DNA of 7,241 nt from UBA10003 sp964365025 (GCA_964365025.1 CAYIOJ010000042.1:1-7241), one strand, 5' to 3'; positions 1 through 5,705 are shown, numbered from the stretch's first letter. Numbers and translations: made by a program. The notes: generated by a model from the sequence alone, not told the origin.

Positions 1-53
1 GGCGCTTGGTAAATTATGACTTCGCCTTTTTTTTCGTTTTTTTCTTTCTTCAT
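1..53 (-). CDS. Start of a possible RhuM-family protein (partial, runs off the left edge)
   Basis: An ATG at 53-51 on the minus strand opens a frame that stays open to the window edge. It encodes 17 residues, MKKEKNEKKGEVIIYQA. A Lys/Glu-rich start followed by GE(V/I)(I/V)IYQ is how I recall many RhuM-family (virulence RhuM / Fic-associated DNA-binding) proteins beginning, so that family is a guess from a very short match. The ATG lies 4 nt past the tyrS stop codon, which suggests read-through transcription from tyrS. No Shine-Dalgarno is visible before it. If it is RhuM, the protein would be an accessory, probably DNA-binding protein of poorly known role. The rest of the gene is outside the window, so nothing can be said about its completeness. 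Confidence 0.4.
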   Translation of the reverse strand, partial: MKKEKNEKKGEVIIYQA

Positions 54-57
54 AATA

Positions 58-1251
58 CTACAAAACATTCACAAACCACCGGCTGCCTTTTTGCACAGTG
101 TCGCCTTTTTTGACCTTGGCATCAAAAGAAGAAATTTTTCTACCATTCACTTTCACCCCGCCCTGTTCAATCTGCCGCCGCGCGTCACCCCTACTGGCGC
201 AAATTTTGGCCTCCGTCAAAATTGTTACAATATCATAGGCCGATGGCTTAATCTCCGGAATGTCTGACGGCGTTTCTCGCTTGCTGAAAATACTGACAAA
301 ATGCGCTTCGGCTTTTTTTGCGGCCGCCGCTCCTAAAAATATCTTGACCACCTCGCCAGCCAATCGCAATTTTAAATCCCGCGGATTCGCGCCTTTTTTT
401 AAACTCTTGGCCAGTTCACTGATTTCTTCCGTTGACACTTTGGTGCACAATTCAAATCCGTTAATAATCATACTGTCCGCCCAGCTCATCACCTTGCCAA
501 ACATATCCTCGGGCGCGTCATTCAACGCCACCATATTACCCTCGCTTTTGCCCATTTTTTTGCCAGTCGGGTCAGCCAAAAGTTTCATTGTTAAAACGAA
601 TTTTTCTTTGTTCTTTTTAATTTTCATCAAATCCCGTCCCACCAACATATTAAAGGTCTGGTCATTGCCGCCGACTTCTCCGTCCACATCCATCGCCACG
701 GAATCATAAGCCTGCATTAGAGGATATAAAAATTCATGAATAAAAACAGGTTTGCCTTCTTTCATCCTCTGCTGAAACATATCCCGCGCCTCCATTTGCT
801 GAACCGTGAACAATGAAGTCAAATCCAGCACCTCTTTTAATTTCATCTCTCCCAGCCATTGGCTATTGTAAGCCAGTTGAACCGGATTTTGTCCGGAAAA
901 ATTCAAAATAGCCGAGGCCTGTTTTTTATATTCCCGGCAATTTCCCATCACCTGTTCGTGAGTCAAGGGTTGACGCGCGGCCAATTTGTCAGACGGGTCA
1001 CCAATCATGCCGGTAAAATCTCCGATGAGAAAAATTATTTTATGCCCCAAATCCTGAAATTGCCGCAATTTCATCAAAGTAATGCCATGCCCGATGTGCA
1101 AAGTGGCGGCCGTCGGGTCATAGCCGGTATAAAGGGTCAACTGCCGGCCGGATGACAATTCCTTTTCCAAAAATGCCGACGAAGGATAGATATTCTCCAC
1201 CCCCCTTGTCAAAAGCTCATTGATTTTTTGTTTGTCGGTGTTTATTTTCAT
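58..1251 (-). CDS. tyrS: Tyrosine--tRNA ligase (TyrRS)
   Basis: This cytoplasmic class I aminoacyl-tRNA synthetase activates tyrosine with ATP and transfers it to tRNA-Tyr. The 397-residue length is normal for bacterial TyrRS. The catalytic Rossmann domain covers roughly residues 1-230, with TGYDPTA followed by HIGH at 52-55, the tyrosine-pocket region around GGNDQ (194-198; usually GG[S/T]DQ) and the KMSKS-class loop as KMGKS at 232-236. The helical anticodon-binding domain follows. An S4-like RNA-binding domain ends the protein (about 338-397, with ASRGDARRQIEQGGVKVNG). The M-rather-than-F KMGKS loop resembles the TyrZ-like branch more than the E. coli KFGKT type. The gene starts 45 nt after the ATPase stop with no Shine-Dalgarno and only weak promoter-like sequence, so it may be co-transcribed with the ATPase. 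A possible RhuM gene follows after 4 nt. Identity is very secure. Confidence 0.97.
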   Translation of the reverse strand: MKINTDKQKINELLTRGVENIYPSSAFLEKELSSGRQLTLYTGYDPTAATLHIGHGITLMKLRQFQDLGHKIIFLIGDFTGMIGDPSDKLAARQPLTHEQVMGNCREYKKQASAILNFSGQNPVQLAYNSQWLGEMKLKEVLDLTSLFTVQQMEARDMFQQRMKEGKPVFIHEFLYPLMQAYDSVAMDVDGEVGGNDQTFNMLVGRDLMKIKKNKEKFVLTMKLLADPTGKKMGKSEGNMVALNDAPEDMFGKVMSWADSMIINGFELCTKVSTEEISELAKSLKKGANPRDLKLRLAGEVVKIFLGAAAAKKAEAHFVSIFSKRETPSDIPEIKPSAYDIVTILTEAKICASRGDARRQIEQGGVKVNGRKISSFDAKVKKGDTVQKGSRWFVNVL

Positions 1252-1296
1252 AAAAAAGCGGTTTAATTAATAGAATGATAAGACAGATGTAAAATG

Positions 1297-2604
1297 TTAT
1301 GTTTTATTCAGAAGCCACTCCCACAGAGGCACAAACTGCACGGTCAGGTTATCCTGTCTAACTTTCCGTTTTTCATCCCAAGTGATCACTGTCAATTTAG
1401 CAACTTTTTTGCCCGAGACGGATCCGCCTTTGATTGACAATTCACTGCTTGCTTCCAACAATGCTTTTGTCTCTCTTTGTTCGACATCCGAATTGATGGA
1501 TTCATAGCAAACCTGCATTAGCTCGACCGCTTCGATTCCATTTTTTATCACAAAATCAACCTCGCGATTATTCCGAGTTTTGTAATAGAACAAGTCTTTA
1601 TTTGGTTTAACTCCGCGTTTTAGCAGTTCGGTGAAAACCAAGTTTTCCATGAGTTTGCCTTTATCAGGAGAATGCTGAATGGCTTTTGCGCTAACAAGAC
1701 CATTATCAACGGCATAAACCTTTCGGGGAGATTTTATGCGCTCTCCAGACTTTGGCGAGTATCTAAGCAAAGAAAATATTAGATAGGCCTCTTCCAGATA
1801 TTTTATATATTTCTCCGTGGTGGTCGCGCTCTTTAAATTTAAAACATCAAGCAGTTTGCGGACAGTGTACAAATTAGTAAAATTGTTTATCAAATGCGCT
1901 CCCAGATTTCCTATTTGAGTCGAGAATTTAACTTTATGTCTTTTGACCACATCTTTGAAAAGCAGGGCATCAAACAACACTTCAAGATAATCTTTTGGAT
2001 CGAGATTGCTCACAACCACTTCGGGAAATCCGCCATTAAACAAATAGTTTTCCATGAGATTCAAAAGCTCGCCGCGCTGTTGAGGGAGAGCGTTGTATTC
2101 TTCATTTAGCTCAAATTTTTTTGCGCGGAGAAATTCATTAAAATCAAACGGCATTATTTCTATAGGCATATGCCTGCCGGTCAAATGAGTGGCGAGCTCT
2201 TGTGAGAGCAGGTGAGCGTTTGATCCGGTGATCACCAAATTGTAGCCTTCCCGATGTAATCGATTAACAAACAATTCCCAGCTCGACAGGTTTTGTATTT
2301 CATCAAAAAGAATTGTTTTTATCTGCCCATACGCGGCGTGCAATTCCTTCATGAGTTCGTCGGTGGCTATACCGCCGGCGTTCGACAATATTTCGTCGTC
2401 AAAATTGAAATACATAAACTGTCTATTTTTCAGAAGCGTGAGGGAAAAAACCGACTTTCCCGATCGTCTCGGTCCGAGAATTACTTTTATCAAATTAGAA
2501 TCCAACCATTTTTTCGCAAATGGCTCCTTAGTTCTATTTATGTAAGTAAGAGCTAAAAATTGCTCTTTTTGTCTCTTTTGGCTGGAAACTATATCTTTTA
2601 GCAT
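1297..2604 (-). CDS. AAA-family ATPase with C-terminal DUF4143 domain
   Basis: A 435-residue protein of the widespread 'ATP-binding protein' family that joins an AAA_14-type ATPase to DUF4143. Walker A is GPRRSGKS at 44-51. Walker B is TILFDEIQ at 97-104. A sensor-1-like stretch VITGSNAHLL lies at 124-133, followed by LTGRH at 141-145. The DUF4143 part covers about 210-365 and contains KYLEEAYLIF, the KVYAVDNGL segment (296-303) and REVDFVI (347-353). It ends in VELMQVCYE, which aligns with the PD-(D/E)xK-like fold of this family but has no lysine in the last motif. The C-terminus VPLWEWLL is typical of the family. The cellular role of these proteins is not established; they are common as accessory genes. 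No HTH domain is visible. It has its own promoter and an operator-like inverted repeat upstream, with no Shine-Dalgarno before the ATG. tyrS follows after 45 nt. Confidence 0.93.
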   Translation of the reverse strand: MLKDIVSSQKRQKEQFLALTYINRTKEPFAKKWLDSNLIKVILGPRRSGKSVFSLTLLKNRQFMYFNFDDEILSNAGGIATDELMKELHAAYGQIKTILFDEIQNLSSWELFVNRLHREGYNLVITGSNAHLLSQELATHLTGRHMPIEIMPFDFNEFLRAKKFELNEEYNALPQQRGELLNLMENYLFNGGFPEVVVSNLDPKDYLEVLFDALLFKDVVKRHKVKFSTQIGNLGAHLINNFTNLYTVRKLLDVLNLKSATTTEKYIKYLEEAYLIFSLLRYSPKSGERIKSPRKVYAVDNGLVSAKAIQHSPDKGKLMENLVFTELLKRGVKPNKDLFYYKTRNNREVDFVIKNGIEAVELMQVCYESINSDVEQRETKALLEASSELSIKGGSVSGKKVAKLTVITWDEKRKVRQDNLTVQFVPLWEWLLNKT

Positions 2605-2637
2605 AGTATTTTACTTCTATTGGACAGAAAAGGTTAA

Positions 2638-2670
2638 TTTTGTCCACTACAAATAGTATACTGGACAAAA
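2638..2670. promoter_or_regulatory. Operator-like inverted repeat over the ATPase promoter
   Basis: TTTTGTCCA (2638-2646) and TGGACAAAA (2662-2670) are perfect 9-bp inverted half-sites with a 15-nt spacer. One half-site lies in the -35/-10 spacer of the ATPase promoter and the other at the expected transcription start, a typical repressor position. A partial third half-site, TGGACAGAAA, lies at 2621-2629. The palindrome AGTATACT (2655-2662) covers the -10 box. The cognate regulator is unknown, and the ATPase itself shows no DNA-binding domain. Confidence 0.5.
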
Positions 2671-2683
2671 TGGGAAAATACAA
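2655..2683 (-). promoter_or_regulatory. Promoter of the AAA/DUF4143 ATPase gene
   Basis: Read on the minus strand: -35 TTGTAT (2683-2678), a 17-nt spacer, then -10 TATACT (2660-2655). Transcription would start near 2648 and leave a leader of about 43 nt before the ATG at 2604. The -10 lies inside the inverted repeat described separately. Confidence 0.5.
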
Positions 2684-2706
2684 TACAAGAGGATATCCTT
2701 GAATTT

Positions 2707-2746
2707 TAAAATAAAGAGCCCGCCGTTGATACAATCGCAGGCGGGC
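2707..2746 (-). terminator. Rho-independent terminator of the small membrane protein gene
   Basis: Beginning 12 nt beyond the membrane protein stop codon, the minus strand has a perfect 7-bp stem GCCCGCC/GGCGGGC (plus-strand arms 2718-2724 and 2740-2746) with a 15-nt loop. It is followed directly by the T-rich run TCTTTATTTT. This separates the gene from the ATPase promoter just downstream. The loop is long, but the stem and tail are convincing. Confidence 0.75.
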
Positions 2747-2757
2747 AATGACGGGGT

Positions 2758-3151
2758 TTAGTTGATGGAAAGATAAATTGGCAGAAAGATGGCCATTGTT
2801 TCCACCAGATAGGATGCAACTACCCAAAATATGGGCAATTTGTATTCCTTGGCGGTGGTGACGGCGAAGGCGACGGCGGCGGCGGTGGTGGCGAAGGTGG
2901 CGACGACGGCGGCGGTGGTGGTGACCGGCGAAGGTGGCGAAGGTGGCGGCGGCGACGGCGAAGGTGGCGACGACGGCGGCGGTGGTGGCGAAGGTGGCGA
3001 CGGCGACGGCAGCGGCGGTGGTGGTGACGGTGGTGACGATGACGGCCTCTTTATCTTCCAAGCCAAAGTATCGGCAAATAAAGAACACCGCCAAAACCAA
3101 AAACACCATTGCCGCTTGCGGTATCAGTATCTTGAGCCAACTTCTGTTCAT
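2758..3151 (-). CDS. Small Ala/Thr/Val-rich membrane protein, broken by a 1-nt frameshift
   Basis: I do not recognise a family. The ATG at 3151 is chosen because AAGGAGG (3165-3159) ends 7 nt before it; an in-frame GTG lies one codon upstream. The first frame encodes MNRSWLKILIP and a transmembrane helix (about residues 8-29), then GLEDKE, then a tract of only Ala, Thr, Val, Phe and Ile. That frame leaves the hydrophobic register at 2926 and continues as His/Arg-rich sequence to 2534, inside the ATPase gene. The next frame over resumes the same A/T/V/F alphabet and finishes with AKEYKLP, a second clear transmembrane helix and a TAA at 2760-2758. Ignoring one C at 2926 gives a continuous 130-residue protein with N- and C-terminal transmembrane segments and a 65-residue hydrophobic middle (residues 36-100). 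The good ribosome site, promoter and terminator argue for a real gene. The break could be a sequencing error, phase variation or recent decay. Confidence 0.65.
2851..3046. repeat. GC-rich triplet (GRN) low-complexity tract with internal direct repeats
   Basis: On the plus strand the 196 bases read as 65 triplets that are almost all GGC, GGT, GAC or GAA (plus one GAT and one AGC), with one extra base, C2926, breaking the register. Larger repeats are superimposed. A 32-bp direct repeat occupies 2890-2921 and 2957-2988. A shorter core GGCGAAGGTGGCGA begins at 2890, 2927, 2957 and 2987, giving spacings of 37, 30 and 30. The tract is open in several frames: Ala/Thr/Val/Phe, Pro/Ser or His/Arg on the minus strand, Gly/Asp/Glu on the plus strand. 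Its very high GC stands out from the A+T-richer flanks. Expansion by slippage is the likely origin. Confidence 0.9.
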
Positions 3152-3158
3152 CACTGTT

Positions 3159-3165
3159 CCTCCTT
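3159..3165 (-). promoter_or_regulatory. Shine-Dalgarno site of the small membrane protein
   Basis: AAGGAGG on the minus strand, 7 nt before the ATG at 3151 and 4 nt before the alternative GTG at 3154. The spacing favours the ATG. It is one of only two strong Shine-Dalgarno sites in the window. Confidence 0.8.
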
Positions 3166-3194
3166 GTTGTTAACTGTCTAAGACACCTAAAAAT

Positions 3195-3222
3195 AGTATA
3201 CACTATTGAATGAATTTGTCAA
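3195..3222 (-). promoter_or_regulatory. Promoter of the small membrane protein gene
   Basis: On the minus strand: consensus -35 TTGACA (3222-3217), a 16-nt spacer, then -10 TATACT (3200-3195). The -35 overlaps the valS stop codon (3221-3219). The start would be near 3188, giving a leader of about 37 nt. A 6-bp inverted repeat AATAGT/ACTATT (3192-3197 and 3202-3207) straddles the -10 and could be an operator. The string AAATAGTATAC at 3191-3201 recurs at 2651-2661 in the ATPase promoter. Confidence 0.65.
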
Positions 3223-5543
3223 GTGGGCCACTCTTCAACAATCAGCATCTCTTTTTCTTTGGGCGGCATCATCTGATACACCGCCTCTGTCACAAACGGC
3301 ATAAAAGGATGGAGTAATTTTAATGAATCAATTAAAACTTTATAGAGCACGACCCGCGCGACCTGTCTGTCATCACGAAGCGCCGATGAGGCGCTGTGGC
3401 GATCCAGACTGGGTTGCTTCGCTCCTGCCTGTCCGGCAGGCAAGTCGCTCGCAATGACATCAATTAAGCGTCCTTTAACCTCTTCCAGATATTTGTCGCA
3501 AAATTCATGCCAAAAAAATTGATAGATTTCCTCGGCCGCGAGATGGAACTCAAATTTATCCAAACACTTGGTCACTTTTTTAGTTGTGGCGGCCAGTTTT
3601 TTCAAAATCGCTTTGTCCTCCTGCTGCAACTTTATGTCATCGCGAAGCGCCGATGAGGCGCTACGGCGATCTAGACTGGATTGCTTCGTCGTTTTCAACT
3701 CCTCGCAATGACATTCTGAAAAATTCTCTCCTAAATTCATCAAAACAAACCTGCTCGCGTTCCAAATTTTATTTGCAAAATTGCGATGGGCTCGGATTTT
3801 ATCTTCAGAAATCACAATATCATTGCCGGCGGACACGCCAAACACCAAAGCCATGCGAAGAGCATCCGCTCCGTACATATCAACAACACCTAATGGGTCA
3901 ATCACATTGCCTTTTGATTTTGACATCTTCTGACGATCTTTGTCTCGCACCATCCCGTGCAGATAAACATATTTGAAAGGCACTTTGCCCGTGATATAAA
4001 TTCCTAAAGCCAACATACGCATTACCCAAAATGGCAAAATGTCCCAGCCGGTTTCCATCACGCTCGTAGGGTAAAAATTTTTAAAATCTCCTGTTGCTTG
4101 CAATGTCGCAAACGGCCATTGGCCAGATGAAAACCATGTATCAAAAACATCAGTTTCCTGTTCTAATTTTGTGCTACCGCAATGTGGACACTCTTTAGGT
4201 GCCTCGCCGTCAGTTACAATTGGCAAACAGTTTTGACTTTTGACTTTTGACTTTTGACTTTCTGTACAGTACCACACAGGAATCCTAATGCCCCAAACAA
4301 TTTGGCGCGAGATATTCCAGTCGTGAATGTTTTTTAACCAATGGAAAAGAATTTTTTCAAATTTTTTGGTTACGAATTTCACATTGCCTTCTTTTACCGC
4401 CTTGACGACCGCGTCGCGTAAAGATAGACCGCCGCCATTGGGCTTTTTTGTCATTGCCACAAACCATTGTGGCATAACCAACGGTTCAATCACGCGATTG
4501 CACTTATAGCAAACGCCGATCGCGTGTTTATGGGACTCTTCTTTGACAACCAATCCTAGCGCTTTCAAATCCTCCACCACCAGCAACCGCGCTTCTTCTG
4601 CTTTTAATCCACGATATTTTTCCGGCGCGGCAACAGTAATTTTGCCGTCCTTGCCAATCACCTGAATTTTTTCCAAATTATGCCGCTCGGCAATTTCAAA
4701 ATCCAATGGATCATGCGCCGGCGTAACTTTAACCGCGCCTGTGCCAAACTCCATCTCCACCGCCGCGTCAGCCACAATTAAAATATCACGACCGACCAAA
4801 GGCAAAATTACTGTCTTGCCAATCAAATTTTTATACCTCTTGTCTTTTGGATTTACAGCCACGGCCGTATCACCGAGCATTGTTTCCGGACGAGTGGTGG
4901 CAACGATAATATATTTGTCGCTATTTTTTATGGGATATTTTATATGCGTAAGCGTGCCATCTTTTTCTTCGTGCTTCACTTCCAAATCAGACAGAGTTGT
5001 CTGGTGCTTGACGCACCAATTTATAATCCTCGTGCCGCGATAAATCAAACCGTCGTCAGATAATTTTTTGAAAGTTTGCAGAACAATTTTAATAATCCGT
5101 TCGTCCAAAGTAAAAATCTCCCGACTCCAATCGCAAGATGCGCCGAGACGACGCAGCTGCCCTTCCATGACTTTTTTATTCGCCTGCGTGAAATCCCAAA
5201 TTTCTTTATATAATTCCTCGCGCGGGATGGTAAACCAATTACGGCCATCTTTTTCTAATTTTTTCTGATAAACAACTTGCGTTTCAAAACCGGCATGGTC
5301 AGCACCTGGGAGCCACAAAGTCGGCTCGCCTTTCATCCGATGATAGCGGATCATAATATCCTCCAAAGTCACAAAAACAGCGTGGCCGATATGCAAAGAG
5401 CCGTTGGCATTGGGCGGAGGCATAATCACGCAAAACGTCTTTTTTTTGCTCTTTAAATCAAGCACGAAAAATCCGCCCTCTTCCCATTTTTTATAGATTT
5501 CCAACTCGTATTCGTTGGGATTAAAATTCTTGGGTAATTCCAT
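3219..5543 (-). CDS. valS: Valine--tRNA ligase (ValRS) with repeat-derived insertions
   Basis: This cytoplasmic class I synthetase charges tRNA-Val and edits mischarged threonine. The start MELPKNFNPNEYE is chosen at 5543. The frame is open to an ATG at 5669, but that stretch translates the palindromic leader repeat. In this 774-residue numbering, the catalytic domain has MPPPNANGSLHIGHA with HIGH at 51-54. The CP1 editing domain has TTRPETMLGDTA from 217. Zinc-knuckle cysteines are CYKC (345-348), C426/C439 and CPHC (452-455). The KMSKS loop is at 539-543. The anticodon-binding helical domain ends at HPFMPFVTEAVYQ and then VEEWPT, so the usual C-terminal coiled-coil arm of about 100 residues is absent. 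Three inserts look foreign: a heptamer-encoded SQKSKVKSQN inside the C426/C439 knuckle, and two copies of a palindromic element near residues 611-637 and 696-726, both in the anticodon-binding region. No Shine-Dalgarno precedes the ATG. The gene is divergent from the DHH gene. Confidence 0.95.
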   Translation of the reverse strand: MELPKNFNPNEYELEIYKKWEEGGFFVLDLKSKKKTFCVIMPPPNANGSLHIGHAVFVTLEDIMIRYHRMKGEPTLWLPGADHAGFETQVVYQKKLEKDGRNWFTIPREELYKEIWDFTQANKKVMEGQLRRLGASCDWSREIFTLDERIIKIVLQTFKKLSDDGLIYRGTRIINWCVKHQTTLSDLEVKHEEKDGTLTHIKYPIKNSDKYIIVATTRPETMLGDTAVAVNPKDKRYKNLIGKTVILPLVGRDILIVADAAVEMEFGTGAVKVTPAHDPLDFEIAERHNLEKIQVIGKDGKITVAAPEKYRGLKAEEARLLVVEDLKALGLVVKEESHKHAIGVCYKCNRVIEPLVMPQWFVAMTKKPNGGGLSLRDAVVKAVKEGNVKFVTKKFEKILFHWLKNIHDWNISRQIVWGIRIPVWYCTESQKSKVKSQNCLPIVTDGEAPKECPHCGSTKLEQETDVFDTWFSSGQWPFATLQATGDFKNFYPTSVMETGWDILPFWVMRMLALGIYITGKVPFKYVYLHGMVRDKDRQKMSKSKGNVIDPLGVVDMYGADALRMALVFGVSAGNDIVISEDKIRAHRNFANKIWNASRFVLMNLGENFSECHCEELKTTKQSSLDRRSASSALRDDIKLQQEDKAILKKLAATTKKVTKCLDKFEFHLAAEEIYQFFWHEFCDKYLEEVKGRLIDVIASDLPAGQAGAKQPSLDRHSASSALRDDRQVARVVLYKVLIDSLKLLHPFMPFVTEAVYQMMPPKEKEMLIVEEWPT
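3369..3458. repeat. Palindromic element copy R1 inside valS, carrying a nested 21-bp palindrome
   Basis: A 90-bp element bounded by GTCAT (3369-3373) and ATGAC (3454-3458). An internal hairpin AGCGCC/GGCGCT has arms at 3379-3384 and 3390-3395. The first 53 bases match copy R2 with about five differences. Inside it, a 21-bp palindromic module (3424-3444, stem TGCCTG/CAGGCA) is flanked by the 5-bp direct repeat TCGCT (3419-3423 and 3445-3449), which looks like an insertion footprint. On the minus strand it reads in frame as LPAGQAG and then KQPSLDRHSASSALRDD. Confidence 0.85.
3636..3712. repeat. Palindromic element copy R2 inside valS
   Basis: A 77-bp element bounded by GTCAT (3636-3640) and ATGAC (3708-3712), in the same orientation as R1. 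The hairpin arms AGCGCC (3646-3651) and GGCGCT (3657-3662) are conserved. It lacks the nested 21-bp module and has a different right half. It is read in the same frame as R1 on the minus strand and gives KQSSLDRRSASSALRDD. The surrounding ValRS sequence continues in frame on both sides. Confidence 0.85.
4231..4261. repeat. Heptamer tandem repeat inside valS
   Basis: Four perfect copies of TTTTGAC (4231-4258) followed by TTT. On the minus strand this encodes a SQKSKVKSQ-type peptide between two cysteines of ValRS. Because the unit is 7 bp, gain or loss of one copy would shift the valS reading frame. Confidence 0.9.
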
Positions 5544-5553
5544 ACAAAATAGC

Positions 5554-5631
5554 GTCATGCCGACTTGCCTGCCTGTCCGGTAGGCAGGTTTCGGCATCCC
5601 ATGTGAGATTCCGAAATAAATTCGGAATGAC
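5554..5631. repeat. Palindromic GTCAT/ATGAC element in the valS leader
   Basis: A 78-bp element bounded by GTCAT (5554-5558) and ATGAC (5627-5631), the same termini as the two copies in valS. It holds two hairpins. The first has outer arms ATGCCGA/TCGGCAT (5557-5563, 5591-5597) enclosing CCTGCCT/AGGCAGG (5568-5574, 5582-5588). The second is ATTCCGAA/TTCGGAAT (5608-5615, 5621-5628) with a 5-nt loop. The inner 21-bp module (5568-5588) matches the one nested in R1 except at two positions. The element sits between the predicted valS transcription start and the ATG, so both hairpins would form in the valS mRNA leader. Confidence 0.85.
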
Positions 5632-5640
5632 AGCATCAAC

Positions 5641-5669
5641 ATTCTACCTTCTTTAGCGGCCATTGACAA
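5641..5669 (-). promoter_or_regulatory. Promoter of valS
   Basis: On the minus strand: -35 TTGTCA (5669-5664), a 17-nt spacer, then -10 TAGAAT (5646-5641). Transcription would start near 5634 and give a leader of about 90 nt, most of it the palindromic element. The -35 is the reverse face of the TTGACA used by the divergent DHH gene. I saw no T-box core in the leader. Confidence 0.55.
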
Positions 5670-5691
5670 GCTTTCCCGCCTGTTATATTAT
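5663..5691 (+). promoter_or_regulatory. Promoter of the DHH-family gene, giving a very short leader
   Basis: Consensus -35 TTGACA (5663-5668), a 17-nt spacer, then -10 TATTAT (5686-5691). An overlapping choice, TATATT (5684-5689) with an upstream TG, is also possible. The start would be near 5698, only about 8 nt before the ATG at 5706, so the mRNA would be nearly leaderless. That fits the lack of a Shine-Dalgarno. Confidence 0.6.
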
Positions 5692-5705
5692 ATCCTATTC
5701 ACCTT

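Noticed and set aside
544..558. KMGKS in TyrRS as a defective KMSKS motif
   Set aside because: Variation at the third position is common among tyrosyl enzymes (E. coli has KFGKT), so it is not evidence of inactivity.
1550..1640. Active PD-(D/E)xK nuclease in the DUF4143 part of the ATPase
   Set aside because: The fold signature is there (REVDF...VELMQV), but the lysine of the ExK motif is missing, as I recall for much of this family, so nuclease activity is not claimed.
2534..2925. His/Arg-rich continuation of the membrane protein's first frame into the ATPase gene
   Set aside because: It is the out-of-register reading past C2926. It runs through the terminator and ATPase promoter and overlaps the ATPase start, with no protein-like character.
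2851..3046. CRISPR array
   Set aside because: The repeats are imperfect and overlapping with no unique spacers; it is a triplet tract.
2831..3181. Gly/Asp/Glu-rich plus-strand frames across the GC-rich tract
   Set aside because: They are the other side of the GRN triplet tract. They have no ribosome site, while the minus strand has promoter, Shine-Dalgarno, transmembrane ends and terminator.
5544..5634. T-box or other riboswitch in the valS leader
   Set aside because: The leader is almost entirely the palindromic repeat; no T-box core sequence or antiterminator pairing was seen, and no T-run follows the hairpins.
5544..5669. Extended valS start at 5669
   Set aside because: The extra 42 residues translate the palindromic repeat and lie partly upstream of the predicted transcription start. 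ValRS homology begins around MELPKNF.
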